From the NCBI GenBank assembly GCA_000961725.1, contig LADS01000002.1:1-64000 (forward strand): DNA of 64,000 nucleotides. The letters run 5' to 3'. The notes beneath the pieces were generated by a model that worked only from the letters and a program-made list of their open reading frames with translations, searched no databases and was not told where the DNA came from. This stretch comes from Desulfobulbaceae bacterium BRH_c16a (GTDB lineage: Bacteria; Desulfobacterota; Desulfobulbia; Desulfobulbales; Desulfocapsaceae). The position numbers were made by a program, and so were the translations under genes. Below are positions 19,170-30,254 of this stretch, one piece after another. Numbering within the stretch: position 1 is the first letter of the stretch; every line of letters begins with the position of its first letter.

Positions 19170-19727
19170 ATGGCAGAACTTCCCTCGTCTTTTAATAAAC
19201 GCAATGTATATATGCGTCTTCGCCCACTTTTGCGCTGGATTCTTAAACTGCGCAGTTCCCCCCGGGCTATCGCCGGAGGGCTGGGGGTAGGCGTGTTCAT
19301 CGCCTTTACTCCGACCATCGGCATCCAGATCTTCCTGGCGATTATTGTCGCAACCATCTGCAACGTAAACCGGCCTGCGGCAATAGTGCCGGTGTGGATA
19401 ACGAATCCGGTTACCGTCGCTCCCGTCTATTCTTTCAACTACTGGCTAGGCTCCCTGATCTGGCCCGGCCCGCCGCTGTCCGAGGTTTCGAAGATGTTCG
19501 TCGATATAGGCCGTGCCTTGACTCACCTTGATTTCTGGGACATTATGGAGCCGATTATCGCCATGTACCATATGAGCGATGAGATCCTCATCCCCCTGAT
19601 GATCGGGAGCATCGTTATAGGGCTGGTGCTCGGGTTCCTCACCTATATCATTTCCCTGAAGCTTCTTTCTTTCTTTTTTTTCCGCAGAGCCCAGAAAAGG
19701 CTGTTGAACAACAAACCGAAACGGTAG
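19170..19727 (+). CDS. DUF2062 domain-containing membrane protein
   Basis: SSPRAIAGGLGVGVFIAFTPTIGIQIFLAII...NRPAAIVPVWITNPVTVAPVY pattern. Confidence 0.78.
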   Translation: MAELPSSFNKRNVYMRLRPLLRWILKLRSSPRAIAGGLGVGVFIAFTPTIGIQIFLAIIVATICNVNRPAAIVPVWITNPVTVAPVYSFNYWLGSLIWPGPPLSEVSKMFVDIGRALTHLDFWDIMEPIIAMYHMSDEILIPLMIGSIVIGLVLGFLTYIISLKLLSFFFFRRAQKRLLNNKPKR

Positions 19728-19740
19728 CCTTCAGAAAAGC

Positions 19741-22700
19741 CTACCCCTTTCCCAGGTCCAGCGCCTGCCGGACCTGGGTGGCCAGTTCGATTCGCGAGAA
19801 GGGTTTCTGAATAAAACTTACCTTTTTATCGAGCACGCCTTGGGTGGCAATGATATCGGCTGTGTAGCCTGACATGAACAGACACTTCAGGCCGGGTTTG
19901 TCTGCCAGTAGTTTAACCGCCAGATCCCTGCCGTTCATCCCCGGCATGACAACATCGGTCATCAGCAGGTGGATCACCCCGGTGAATCTTTCGGCGAGAT
20001 TTACTGCCTCCTGAGGATTTGCCGCCGCCAGCACGGTGTAGCCCAGGCGCTGCAGCATAATTGTGGTCATTGCCAGAATCGTCGTCTCGTCCTCCACCAG
20101 CAGGATGGTCTCCTCGCCACCTAAAGCTTTTTCGACAACACCTTCCAGTGGCGACATCTCCATTGCTCCTTTATGTCGAGGCAGGTAGATCATGAAGGTC
20201 GTTCCCTCCCCCAGTTCGCTGTACACATTGATAAACCCGCTGTTCTGTTTCACTGCCCCGTACACGGTGGAGAGTCCAAGACCGGTTCCTTCGCCAACTT
20301 CTTTGGTGGTGAAGAACGGTTCAAATATATGGGGCAACGTCTCCTTGCTCATCCCGCAGCCATTGTCGCTTACCGCGAGCCGCACATACTCTCCCGGAAT
20401 ATATCCGGCATGGGTGACGCAGTACTCCTCGTCGAAAGTGCTGTTTGCCGTTTCCACCGTAATTTTGCCAATACCGGCGATGGCTCCCCGGGCATTGACA
20501 CAGAGATTGGCAAGGATCTGATCGATCTGGGAAGGATCCATTTTGATCGACCACAGTCCGCTGCCGGGCATCCAGACCAGATCTATGCCCTCTCCGATGA
20601 GCCGCCGGAGCATCTTGAGGATTGCCTCCACCACCTCGTTGAGGTCGAGCACCTTCGGCACAATCGCCTGTTTGCGGGCAAAGGCCAGTAATTGCCGGAC
20701 AATCTCGGTCGACCGCTCGGCTGCGACATGAATTTGTTCGAGGTTACTGTAAACCGGCTCTCCCAGGTCGACCTCTTCCATAGCCATCTCGGCGTGACCG
20801 ATAATCACCGCAAGCATATTATTGAAGTCGTGGGCTATACCTCCCGCAAGTTGACCTACAGCTTCCATTTTGTGAGCCTGCTGGAGCTGCGCCGCAAGCC
20901 TCGCGTTGTCCTCTTCGGCCCGCTTGCGCTCGGTGATATCCTCAGTGACCGAAATGAGATATTCCGGATAATCTCCGAGGGCATGGCGAACAATCGACAC
21001 AGTGAGATAGATCCAGACAATCGACCCATCTTTGCGGATATAGCGTTTTTCGAGACTGTATGCCTGTATTTCCCCGGCCAGTATGCGACGAATGTTTGCC
21101 AGATCGGGATCGAGATCATCGGGATGGGTAACATCCTGGAATCTCTTTTGAAGCAATTCCTCTTTTGTATAGCCGACAATATCGCACAGCTTCCGGTTGA
21201 CCCTGAGCCATCGTCCGTCCACCGCAACATGGGCGATTCCCACCGCTGCCTGCTCAAAAGTCGACCGGAATCGTTGTTCATTTTCTTTCAATTCGCGGAG
21301 AGACAGGACACTGCTGAGTGCATCGGCCAGACGGCGGCCGATCTCGTTGAAAAGATTTTTTTCTTCCTCAGTCCAGATGCGCGAAAAGGAGCACTGGTGC
21401 AACCCGAACACCCAGGGCTCCCCCAATCTCGGATAGAGTGGCGTAATCATCTGAGACCGGACGCCAAACCTCTCGGCGGTCGCCACCGGACGGTCGGTCC
21501 CCTCGACATATACTACCGGTCCATCCGATGTCAGAGCCTCCCGCAGAGTTTGCGCTTCAGCCGGAGACAGCGGCACATCCGTGTTCAGCTGCTTTGCTCC
21601 CGGATATTCCGGTCTGGTCACCTCCACCGGCACCCGAAAAGACGGCGCATCGGGATTACAGGGATAGAGGAGCCAGGCGCGATCACAGTCGAAAATCGAA
21701 AACACCGTCTGGACGACCTTCCAGAGCATTTGCTCCGCGTCGGTCTCAAGTTTCATCTCCCGATCGACGCGCGCCAGATTTTCGAGAAAAGCCAGATGTG
21801 ATTTACGTTGTTCCTCCGCCTGCTTTACGTCGGTAATGTCGTGGACGAAGACAAAAAACAGCCCTTCCGGTTCTTTGATAAACTGGGCACTGATCTCGAC
21901 ATCGATGACCCCGCCATCCCTGCACCGGAGCCGGGACTGAAAACGGGTGCTGCCCGCTGCCATGGACAAATGGATCTGGGCCACGACCTTTTCGGGCGAT
22001 TCGGCAGCTTCGAGATCGGATACGGAAAAGCCGAGTATTTCCTTCTGGCTGTAGCCCAGCATTCTGCAGAGGGTGTCGTTGGTGTCGATTATTCGCCCGG
22101 ATATATCCCCTACAAAAAAACCGTCGAGGGTCGTGCCGGTGAGTGTATCATATTCCTGCTGCTTGCTGCGGCGCAAGGTGTCTATCAACTCCTGCGAAGT
22201 TTTTCGGCCTTTCAGATAAACAGCAATCAAGACCATGATGACAAGCGAAGTAAAACCGGCACCGAAAAAGAGCACCCTGCGCTGCGTTGAAATCTGCTGC
22301 ATGACTTCTTCGAGCGGACTTTCCACATAAATAATGAGCGGAATTGTATCGTCATGAAAATGACGAAAGGCGATGATGTGCGGAATTCCGCCGGAAGCAG
22401 CGGGATCTGTGAGAACTCCCTCAGGCTCCCGCAGCATCTGCGCGAGCAGGTGGGGGGATATTTTTGTGCCGTGCAGCGTGGCGAGATCGCGGGAACGGCT
22501 GACCAGGGCGCCGCCTTTATTGATGATCGTTAAGGCACTTTCCCCGGAAAGCTGCAGGCGGGAACCAAATTTCATCAGTGCCTGCTGTTTGACGGAGATG
22601 GCTATTACCCCGAAAAATGCTCCATTTTCGTCGTAAATCCCCCGCGACAGGGTCAGCGTGTGGCGCTTGGTGACACGGCTGAAGGTCGGCTCGTCGATAT

Positions 22701-23142
22701 AGAGTTCATCCTTGCCGCCGTCGGCAAAAATACGGAACCATGGTCTATCGCCAAGGGAAATGCCGGGCTGCACATCCTGTGCGTCGGTGTACTCCAGATG
22801 ACCATGGCGATCAGCCTGGACGACCAGGATCTCGTGGTTCTCCAGGTGTCCGCCGCGCAGCATTTCGACATGGTCGGCAAGAGTGTTCGGTTCTTCGACA
22901 ACGGATTTTCGCAAAAACAGGAGGGTATCATCGAAATCCTCTAATCTGCCGCCGATAACGGTCTCGTAAATCCTCGCCTGATCAGCCATCTGGTTGCCGA
23001 ATGCAGCGAGCCGCACCCGTTCCTGACGGTTTGCCTCGAAGGTCACGGTACCGAGGAGAGCTCCCGCCACGGCCAGGCTCATCACCAGCCAAATGATTTT
23101 TGTTACGATCGACCCCTGCTTTCTGTTATACATCTTCATCAT
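19741..23142 (-). CDS. Hybrid sensor histidine kinase (Cache-PAS-GAF-PAS-HisKA-HATPase-REC)
   Basis: 1133 aa; HDFNNMLAVIIGHAEM H-box; LLMTDVVMPGMNG REC domain. Confidence 0.92.
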   Translation of the reverse strand: MMKMYNRKQGSIVTKIIWLVMSLAVAGALLGTVTFEANRQERVRLAAFGNQMADQARIYETVIGGRLEDFDDTLLFLRKSVVEEPNTLADHVEMLRGGHLENHEILVVQADRHGHLEYTDAQDVQPGISLGDRPWFRIFADGGKDELYIDEPTFSRVTKRHTLTLSRGIYDENGAFFGVIAISVKQQALMKFGSRLQLSGESALTIINKGGALVSRSRDLATLHGTKISPHLLAQMLREPEGVLTDPAASGGIPHIIAFRHFHDDTIPLIIYVESPLEEVMQQISTQRRVLFFGAGFTSLVIMVLIAVYLKGRKTSQELIDTLRRSKQQEYDTLTGTTLDGFFVGDISGRIIDTNDTLCRMLGYSQKEILGFSVSDLEAAESPEKVVAQIHLSMAAGSTRFQSRLRCRDGGVIDVEISAQFIKEPEGLFFVFVHDITDVKQAEEQRKSHLAFLENLARVDREMKLETDAEQMLWKVVQTVFSIFDCDRAWLLYPCNPDAPSFRVPVEVTRPEYPGAKQLNTDVPLSPAEAQTLREALTSDGPVVYVEGTDRPVATAERFGVRSQMITPLYPRLGEPWVFGLHQCSFSRIWTEEEKNLFNEIGRRLADALSSVLSLRELKENEQRFRSTFEQAAVGIAHVAVDGRWLRVNRKLCDIVGYTKEELLQKRFQDVTHPDDLDPDLANIRRILAGEIQAYSLEKRYIRKDGSIVWIYLTVSIVRHALGDYPEYLISVTEDITERKRAEEDNARLAAQLQQAHKMEAVGQLAGGIAHDFNNMLAVIIGHAEMAMEEVDLGEPVYSNLEQIHVAAERSTEIVRQLLAFARKQAIVPKVLDLNEVVEAILKMLRRLIGEGIDLVWMPGSGLWSIKMDPSQIDQILANLCVNARGAIAGIGKITVETANSTFDEEYCVTHAGYIPGEYVRLAVSDNGCGMSKETLPHIFEPFFTTKEVGEGTGLGLSTVYGAVKQNSGFINVYSELGEGTTFMIYLPRHKGAMEMSPLEGVVEKALGGEETILLVEDETTILAMTTIMLQRLGYTVLAAANPQEAVNLAERFTGVIHLLMTDVVMPGMNGRDLAVKLLADKPGLKCLFMSGYTADIIATQGVLDKKVSFIQKPFSRIELATQVRQALDLGKG

Positions 23143-23293
23143 TCCCAGTCGAAAAAGGTGAATGCCGACCCTTCACCCCCCGCTCCCCCGATTCTAATCA
23201 TGGACTTCGGTAAGTCTACACCTTTTCATCCTTGGGAGTGAAGACAAATTCCAAGCCTCGCAACTCCTCTGTGGAATTGGTTGAAGGCTCTGC

Positions 23294-24016
23294 TCAGATG
23301 TATAATTTTTTCTTAATGAGCTTGAAGTAGCGCCTGCTGACCGGAATTCTCTTGCCTGAACGGGTGACGATCTTTGCCAGACCCGCCTCGAGAACAATGA
23401 TCTCGGCGATACAGTCGAGGTTGACGAGGTATTGCTTATGACAGCGAAAAAGCTGGGTCCGCTCTTCCAGAACCTTGAGGGTAACTTCGGTGAAGTATTC
23501 GGCGTCGGCCGTCGCCGCATGGACTCCGGCGAATGTCGTGGCGATGAATTCCACCTCATCCAGATCGATAAGCCGGATCCGGTTGCCTAGCAGGCACGGT
23601 ATTCGGCGAATTTCTTCCGTCTGGTAGACCGGCCTGCGGTTTTCACCTATGGTCTGCTGCAGTTTGGCCACGGTCTTGGTCAATCGGACGGGATCGACCG
23701 GCTTCAACAGATAATCGAGGGTTTTTTCCTCAAAAGCCTTGAGGGAATACTGGTCGTAGGCAGTGACAAAAACTACGTGGGGCATAATCTCCCTGGTAAC
23801 CATGTTGAGCAGTTCGAAACCGCCCACCACCGGCATCTCGATGTCGAGAAAGAGCACCTCCGGGCGCAGCTTGTTGATCATCTTCAGGGCATCTATGCCG
23901 TTGCCGCAGGAACCGACCACCTCAATTACTCCGTTTTCGGCAAGCAGTGCCGCCATCTCCTCCCGGGCATGGAGTTCATCATCGACAATCAGAGCACGAA
24001 TCATTGTTATCCGCAT
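23294..24016 (-). CDS. LytTR-type response regulator
   Basis: REC (VLFLDIEMP) plus LytTR C-terminus (FRCHKQYLVNLDCIAEI...PVSRRYFKLIKK). Confidence 0.92.
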   Translation of the reverse strand: MRITMIRALIVDDELHAREEMAALLAENGVIEVVGSCGNGIDALKMINKLRPEVLFLDIEMPVVGGFELLNMVTREIMPHVVFVTAYDQYSLKAFEEKTLDYLLKPVDPVRLTKTVAKLQQTIGENRRPVYQTEEIRRIPCLLGNRIRLIDLDEVEFIATTFAGVHAATADAEYFTEVTLKVLEERTQLFRCHKQYLVNLDCIAEIIVLEAGLAKIVTRSGKRIPVSRRYFKLIKKKLYI

Positions 24017-25698
24017 CCTCCTTCCGGAACTGTTATGGCTATTTCCGTCCGCTCCTGCGGGATGCAGGTTATTTCCAGGCCGTGATTTTTCCCGCAGAGA
24101 TTTTTTATCCGCTTCTCGACGATATTCAATCCCAGGCCTTTTAAGCCCCGCTCGATGAAATTGCCGGCGTTATCCTCGACCGTAATGCGAACGCTCCCCG
24201 ACTGCCGAACGACAGCCAGGCGGATCACTCCCTGGCCTAGCATGGCGGAGATGCCGTGCTTAATGGCGTTTTCAACAATCGGTTGCAGGGTAAAGACCGG
24301 CAGTCTGAGCGACATCAGGGTCGGATCGATGTCCATCTCCAGCTGCAGCCGGTCTTCGAAGCGGGCTTTTTCGATCACCAGATAGGATTGAACGTGATTC
24401 AATTCTTCCTCGAGGGTGGCAAGATCGCCGGTTTGTTTCAGGTTCTTCCGGAAAAAATTGGAAAGATGGAGAAGCAGATCCCTGGCCCGATCGGAGTCCT
24501 TGCGGATAATGGCGATGATGGTGTTGAGCGCGTTGAACAGGAAATGCGGACTGACCTGGGCTCGGGCGAGTTTCAGTTCGGCCGTGGTCAGCAGGTTCTT
24601 CTGTTCGATATAGCGGGAATAAAGGAGCTGGTCGGAGAGCAGTTTAGTGATGCCTTCGCCGAGGGTCCGATTAGTCACGAGAAAAAGTTTGTTTTTCGGT
24701 TCGAAGAGGTTGATGGTCCCGACCAGTTCGTTATCGACTCTGAGCGGCACGGAAAGAACGGACCCGAGCGGGCAACCCTCGGAAAGGCTGCAGCGCCATT
24801 TCTTTTCCCCGCCGTCGGCGTAGACGATCCGGTCCTCGCGGATCGCCTTCTTGACCTGAGACGAACTGATCCCCGTGCCGATGAGGTGATGGTCGTCGCC
24901 TTGACCGACAAATGCGAGGACTTTTTCCCGGTCGGTGATTGCCACCGCCCCTACTCCGGTTTCTTCCCATATTACCGAAGCGACTTCCTGGGCCGTTTCA
25001 TTATCCAGGCCCCGCCCCAGGATGGCCACGGTTCTTTCCGCCATTTTCAGGGCCTTGGCGGAAAAAGTCACACTCAGTTCATCATACATTTTGCGCTGGT
25101 CGCGGATAATACTGACGAAGATGGCCGCACCGCAGCTGTTGGCAAGGATCATCGGCAAGGCGATAATCCTGACTAAAGCAACGGCCTGATCAAACGGCTT
25201 TGCCAGGATGAGAATGATGACCATCTGGGTCACTTCGGCCACCAGCGTCGTAAGAAAGGCGACCGTCGGACTGAGGAGTCGGTGCTGCTGATAGCGGCGC
25301 AGCAGATAAAGATGGACGAGGCCGCCGATAAGTCCTTCCATCGTCGTCGAAATGCCGCAGGAAACTGCGGTAAAACCACCGAGGGAAAAACGGTGCAGGC
25401 CGGCGGTGAGCCCTACTGCCCCGCCGAGCAGAGGACCGCCGATGATGCCGGCCAGCACCGCGCCGATGGCCCTGGTGTTGGCGATGGCGCCGCTTACCTG
25501 CAGGCCGAAATAAGTGCCGAGGATCGAAAAAACGGAAAAGATGAAATACAGCAGCAGCAACTGCCGAGGATGCAGGGTCTGGATATGAAAAGAGCGGAAA
25601 AACGGCGACTTGGTGAAGAGATAGGCGATAACGAGGAAGACCGACATCTGCTGAAGGAGAGCAAAAACATTATGAAGCGAGAATGTCAGCAGATCCAT
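24007..25698 (-). CDS. LytS/BtsS-type sensor histidine kinase
   Basis: 5TM-5TMR_LYT-like N-terminus, SPHFLFNALNTI H-box, HATPase; overlaps the regulator by a few nt. Confidence 0.9.
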   Translation of the reverse strand: MDLLTFSLHNVFALLQQMSVFLVIAYLFTKSPFFRSFHIQTLHPRQLLLLYFIFSVFSILGTYFGLQVSGAIANTRAIGAVLAGIIGGPLLGGAVGLTAGLHRFSLGGFTAVSCGISTTMEGLIGGLVHLYLLRRYQQHRLLSPTVAFLTTLVAEVTQMVIILILAKPFDQAVALVRIIALPMILANSCGAAIFVSIIRDQRKMYDELSVTFSAKALKMAERTVAILGRGLDNETAQEVASVIWEETGVGAVAITDREKVLAFVGQGDDHHLIGTGISSSQVKKAIREDRIVYADGGEKKWRCSLSEGCPLGSVLSVPLRVDNELVGTINLFEPKNKLFLVTNRTLGEGITKLLSDQLLYSRYIEQKNLLTTAELKLARAQVSPHFLFNALNTIIAIIRKDSDRARDLLLHLSNFFRKNLKQTGDLATLEEELNHVQSYLVIEKARFEDRLQLEMDIDPTLMSLRLPVFTLQPIVENAIKHGISAMLGQGVIRLAVVRQSGSVRITVEDNAGNFIERGLKGLGLNIVEKRIKNLCGKNHGLEITCIPQERTEIAITVPEGGCG

Positions 25699-25827
25699 GA
25701 ATACCTTTCAAATCGCAATCTTTGTTCCAGGGTGATCTTACCCTACCACACTCGGCATTGCGGGAAAATGAAATTCCCCGCCCGGCTCTCTCGGCGAGAG
25801 CCCGGGGGAATTTCTTCTTGGCGCGAA

Positions 25828-27165
25828 TCATTGTACCGAAAAACCATAGAATTGCGGCAAGACGACAATGGAAGCGAGAACCAGTACCTGGATGATGATG
25901 AACGGTACCACGCCCCGGTAGATATCGACAGTCCTGACCTCCGGCGGACAGACCCCTTTCAGGTAGAAGAGGGAAAAGCCGAAAGGCGGAGTCAGAAATG
26001 AAGTCTGCAGGTTCATGGCAATCAGGATGGCGAACCACATCGGGTCAAGGCCGATGACATTGGCGATCGGCAGTAAAATAGGCACGACGATATAGGAGAT
26101 CTCGATAAAATCGATGAAAAAGCCGAGCAGCATGATGGCGAGCATGGCGAGGATAACAAAACCCCATTTTTCCCCCGGCAAGCCGGTCATGAACTGTTCA
26201 ACAATGAGATCGGCGCCGGTATAGACAAAAACCATCGAAAAAGCCGTGGCGCCGATCAGGATGGCAAACACCATGGCGGTAATCATCACCGTCTGCTGGG
26301 AGGCGTCCATGACGATCTGCCAGCTGAGTTTGCGGTACATGGCCGCCAGGATCATCGCCCCGAGAGCGCCTACCGCGGCGGATTCGGTGGGGGTGGCGAT
26401 ACCGACGAAGATCGAGCCGAGCACCAGCACGATGAGCGTCAAGGGCGGCACAATCGCCTTGAGCGCCCTCAGAATCGAGCCTTTTTTGTCTTCCTCGGCA
26501 ACGATTATCTCGGGTGCCACTTTCTTGTCGATCAGGGCAATAATCACGATATAAACAATGTAACAAGCAACGAGCATCAACCCCGGCCCGATGGCCGCCT
26601 TGAACAGATCGCCGACCGGCAGCTGGAATACATCGCCGAGGATGATGAGAACGATCGACGGCGGGATGATCTGGCCCAGGGTTCCGGCGGCACAGATGGT
26701 GCCGGTCGCCAGTTTTTTCGAATAGCCGTATTTCAGCATGACCGGCAGCGAGATAACGCCCATGGCCACCACCGAGGCCCCGACCACCCCCGTCGAAGCG
26801 GCAAGAAGAGTCCCGACCAGCACCGTGCTGATTGCCAGCCCGCCGCGGACCTTGCCGAACAGAATACCCATCGATTCCAGCAGGCGCTCGGCCAGTTCCG
26901 ATTTCTGCAGGATGATCCCCATCAGGATGAAGAGGGGCACGGCCATGAGGATGGTATTGGTCATGATCGAATAGATCCGGAAAGGCATCATCGAAAACAT
27001 GCTGTAAAACTCTTTGGCAACGAAGGTGAAGTTCGGGTCGGGCGACAATTCGACAACAGCGGCAATCGCCCCGAAAAAAAGCGCCACGGCGCCGAAAGTG
27101 AAGGCTACCGGATAGCCGACCGCCAGGAGCACCAAAGCCGCGAAAAACATGATTATACCTGTCAT
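25828..27165 (-). CDS. dctM: TRAP transporter large permease
   Basis: 445 aa, GVVGASVVAMGVISLPVMLKYGYSKKLATGTICAAGTLGQIIPPSI. Confidence 0.93.
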   Translation of the reverse strand: MTGIIMFFAALVLLAVGYPVAFTFGAVALFFGAIAAVVELSPDPNFTFVAKEFYSMFSMMPFRIYSIMTNTILMAVPLFILMGIILQKSELAERLLESMGILFGKVRGGLAISTVLVGTLLAASTGVVGASVVAMGVISLPVMLKYGYSKKLATGTICAAGTLGQIIPPSIVLIILGDVFQLPVGDLFKAAIGPGLMLVACYIVYIVIIALIDKKVAPEIIVAEEDKKGSILRALKAIVPPLTLIVLVLGSIFVGIATPTESAAVGALGAMILAAMYRKLSWQIVMDASQQTVMITAMVFAILIGATAFSMVFVYTGADLIVEQFMTGLPGEKWGFVILAMLAIMLLGFFIDFIEISYIVVPILLPIANVIGLDPMWFAILIAMNLQTSFLTPPFGFSLFYLKGVCPPEVRTVDIYRGVVPFIIIQVLVLASIVVLPQFYGFSVQ

Positions 27166-27665
27166 TGTGCGCTCCTGAGCTGATGAATGTTTCTGAACAC
27201 ATAGCCGGTCGCACTCACCAGGAGAAACAGAAAGGCCAGGGGAATCATGCCTTTAATCACCCACCGGTAGGGCAGACCGCCGGGATCCTCCGAGATCTCA
27301 TGGATCTGATAGGCATCCTGGACAAAATGAAACGAGCCGAACAGGATGAGCAGGGAAAGCGGCACCAGAAACAGCACGGTCCCGCCGATATTGATAAGCG
27401 CTCTGGTTCTCAGACTCATCCGGTCATACAGGAAATCCACGCGCACATGGGCCTCGTGCTGTAAAGCAACGCCCACCCCGTAGAGTATGATGATGGAGAA
27501 CAGATGCCATTCCATCTCCTGCATGCCAACCGAACTGGCATGAAAGAGATAGCGCATCATCACGTCATAGGAGACATTCAGGACCATCAGCAGCAGGGCT
27601 ATGGCCAGAATCTTGCCAATGCCGTCGACAAGACGGCCGATCGATTTTTCTATCTTTTGAAGCAT
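27162..27665 (-). CDS. dctQ: TRAP transporter small permease
   Basis: 167 aa, 4 TM, ...MEWHLFSIIILYGVGVALQHEAHVRVDFLYDRM. Confidence 0.9.
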   Translation of the reverse strand: MLQKIEKSIGRLVDGIGKILAIALLLMVLNVSYDVMMRYLFHASSVGMQEMEWHLFSIIILYGVGVALQHEAHVRVDFLYDRMSLRTRALINIGGTVLFLVPLSLLILFGSFHFVQDAYQIHEISEDPGGLPYRWVIKGMIPLAFLFLLVSATGYVFRNIHQLRSAQ

Positions 27666-27762
27666 GGAAGTTATTTCACTTTGAATTTACCGATATTGCC
27701 GTTCCGCTGCAGGCAACGGAACGGCCTCTGGAATGATACAGGCAGCGTGCGACCGATTGAAA

Positions 27763-28830
27763 TTAGAGTTCCTGCATTATCTTGATATACTCGTATTCGG
27801 AAATCTCGGTCCAGACCCTGGCTTTCTTGGTATAAGCCTGCTGGGACTCGAGTACCTCCTTGAAGGTGGGATCCTGGGCGGCATACTCTGCCATCAGCCC
27901 GTCGGATGCCTTCTTCATCTCCTGCAGAACCTCTTTCGGGAAGGTCATGACCTTGATATTCGGGAATTCCGTCTTCATCTGTTCCCAGGCGTCGAGACTG
28001 TCGGCGAAGTTTTCGATGAACATGTCGGCGGTTGCCGCCTTCATTGCCGTTATCAGCATGGTTTTATATTCCTGCGGCAGTTTTTCGTAGGCTTCTTTAT
28101 TCACGAGGAACTGCAGCTCTGTTGCGGGCTCATGCCAGCCGGTGTAGTAATACGGGGCAATCTTATGAAAACCCATTTTGATGTCCATACCCGGACCTAC
28201 CCACTCCAAAGCGTCGATAGTGCCGCGATCGAGGGCGGTATAGAGTTCTCCCGGAGGAATATTGGTAACATTGACGCCAAGCTTGGCAAAGACCTCGCCG
28301 GCCAATCCGGGAATACGCATTTTCAGCCCCTTCAGGTCGTCCACCGACTTGATTTCCTTCTGGAACCAACCACCCATCTGGGCGCCGGTATTACCGCCGG
28401 GGAAACTCAACACATTGAACTTCTCATAGGTCTTCTGCATCAGATCCATGCCGCCGCCATGGTAGAACCAGGCATTCTGCTCATCGGCATTCATGCCGAA
28501 GGGGACGGTACAGAAAAATACGGTGGAAATATCCTTGCCTTTCCAGTAGTAGGAGGCGGAATGGCCCATCTCGTATTGACCGCCTTTGGTCATGTCGAGG
28601 ATACCGAGGGCAGCCTTATGCTTTTCCGCTCCCTCGATCCGAATGGTGAAATTACCGCCGCTCATCTCCTCAACCGCCTTGGCCATGTTGAGCGGTGCGT
28701 TGGCAAATGGGGTGAGGGTCGACGACCAGGACATGGCCAGTTTCCAGCGCACTTTTTCCGCGGCCATTGCCGGGGAAGCGAGCAGAGCAAAAGCAACCAT
28801 TGCGGTTGAAATACGGAATGCCAGTTTCAT
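27763..28830 (-). CDS. dctP: TRAP transporter substrate-binding protein
   Basis: Signal peptide MKLAFRISTAMVAFALLASPAMAAEK; DctP-like ALEWVGPGMDIKMGFHKIAPYYYTG. Start set at 28830 rather than 28926. Confidence 0.92.
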   Translation of the reverse strand: MKLAFRISTAMVAFALLASPAMAAEKVRWKLAMSWSSTLTPFANAPLNMAKAVEEMSGGNFTIRIEGAEKHKAALGILDMTKGGQYEMGHSASYYWKGKDISTVFFCTVPFGMNADEQNAWFYHGGGMDLMQKTYEKFNVLSFPGGNTGAQMGGWFQKEIKSVDDLKGLKMRIPGLAGEVFAKLGVNVTNIPPGELYTALDRGTIDALEWVGPGMDIKMGFHKIAPYYYTGWHEPATELQFLVNKEAYEKLPQEYKTMLITAMKAATADMFIENFADSLDAWEQMKTEFPNIKVMTFPKEVLQEMKKASDGLMAEYAAQDPTFKEVLESQQAYTKKARVWTEISEYEYIKIMQEL

Positions 28831-28991
28831 TGTTTTCCTCCTTTGTTGAGTTGTTGGGTTCCTCCCTTCTGAGAGTCCCTGCATGGTATCGAATCGGCCG
28901 ACAGAAGGAAATGACCCGGTCGGCAAGTGGTCGAATACTCAATTATCCGGTTCGGCAGAGGGATATGCGGTTTTGTAATTTCATTGGTACA

Positions 28992-29034
28992 CATCAAAAG
29001 ACTGCATAACCCGGATCTGTAACCGTTCATCCAG
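28992..29034. repeat. Dispersed 43-nt repeat A, copy 2
   Basis: Identical to 6134-6176. Confidence 0.9.
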
Positions 29035-29099
29035 TGCTCGAGGTTCGTTCAAGCAGGCCGCCAAGCAGGTAAGCGACCATCCGGGAGACTCCGATAGTG

Positions 29100-29151
29100 G
29101 GCTATGTGAGGTGGCCTGATCGGACGAAATGGGGTACTGGTGAACGGTTAC
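29100..29151. repeat. Dispersed repeat B, copy 1 (GGCTATGTGAGGTGGCCTGATCGGACGAAATGGGGTACTGGTGAACGGTTAC)
   Basis: Near-identical to 30278-30330 (one substitution, one 1-nt indel). Confidence 0.9.
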
Positions 29152-29829
29152 CCGGTTTTTTTCCTCCGCCTACGACCCAACCAGTGGTTAGACAAGGCAA
29201 GATGTTGAGGAGATTACAGAAGTGTCTGTCAAGAGAAAATGAACGATCCTTGCGAAAACCGGAAAAGAGACCCCGGTGAAATGGCATGGACTGCGATGCT
29301 TGAATTTTTTTGCTTGAAATACTTTTTCATCTCATGTAGCGTGAAAAAAATGCCTAACGCTTTTTAGCGTATGCCAAGAGTTTTTTTCGTCACCACTTTG
29401 CAGCTCCTCTCCAGTTTCATTACTGAAGGAAACTTCTGCCGACGGTGTCAGAGGGAGATGTTGTTTTGATATTTTTTTCGGTAACTCGTCAGATACAGAC
29501 AATACCACAATCAATGATGTTCTTGAAGCTACCACTCCATTCATCGCAGGCAATCTCCCAGGCAGGCTGCATATACGGCTTTTATTCCTTTTCAGACCGG
29601 TTCAGCCGGTCATTGCAAAGGCGATTCAGGAGCGTCCATACAATTTATGCCTAACATAATAAAGCATGATGCAGTCAACCGCATCCTCACATATTGACGC
29701 CTGTAACATCATTATGGGCAACAAGTTCGGTCTGCACCTCATCCTGATGCCCGGGGGGGGCAACTGGGTACATTCCGGCTATGAAAAAAGGGGCAATATT
29801 GTCCCCATTAACACACAGGAGTATCAGCA

Positions 29830-30030
29830 ATGGCACAAGGAACAGTGAAATGGTTTAACGATGCGAAGGGATTCGGGTTTATCGAGCAGGACGGAGGAAA
29901 GGATATCTTTGTCCATCATTCCGCTATCCTGGCTGAGGGTTTCAAGTCACTCTCCGAAGGACAGCGCGTACGCTTTGAAATTGTCGATGGCCAGAAAGGC
30001 CCGGCTGCAAAAAACGTTACAAAACTCTGA
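29830..30030 (+). CDS. Cold-shock protein, CspA family
   Basis: [33 protein letters not shown]. Confidence 0.96.
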   Translation: MAQGTVKWFNDAKGFGFIEQDGGKDIFVHHSAILAEGFKSLSEGQRVRFEIVDGQKGPAAKNVTKL

Positions 30031-30254
30031 TTCGCCGGAGGATAGATCCCATGACGCCGTTACGAATCAACATGCCGATTTTCATGTTTTCGTTGCGGCT
30101 CAAAAAAATGCCGTCCAGGCATTTTTTCAAATCACGGTAAACCGATACATTTAAACCACATCCAATACGCCAAAAACCTTCACAGCAGCGGCAGCTTCCC
30201 TATTGCCGCTGCTCCTGTTCGTTCTCGACAATTGTCCTGACCCCGATTATCGTA

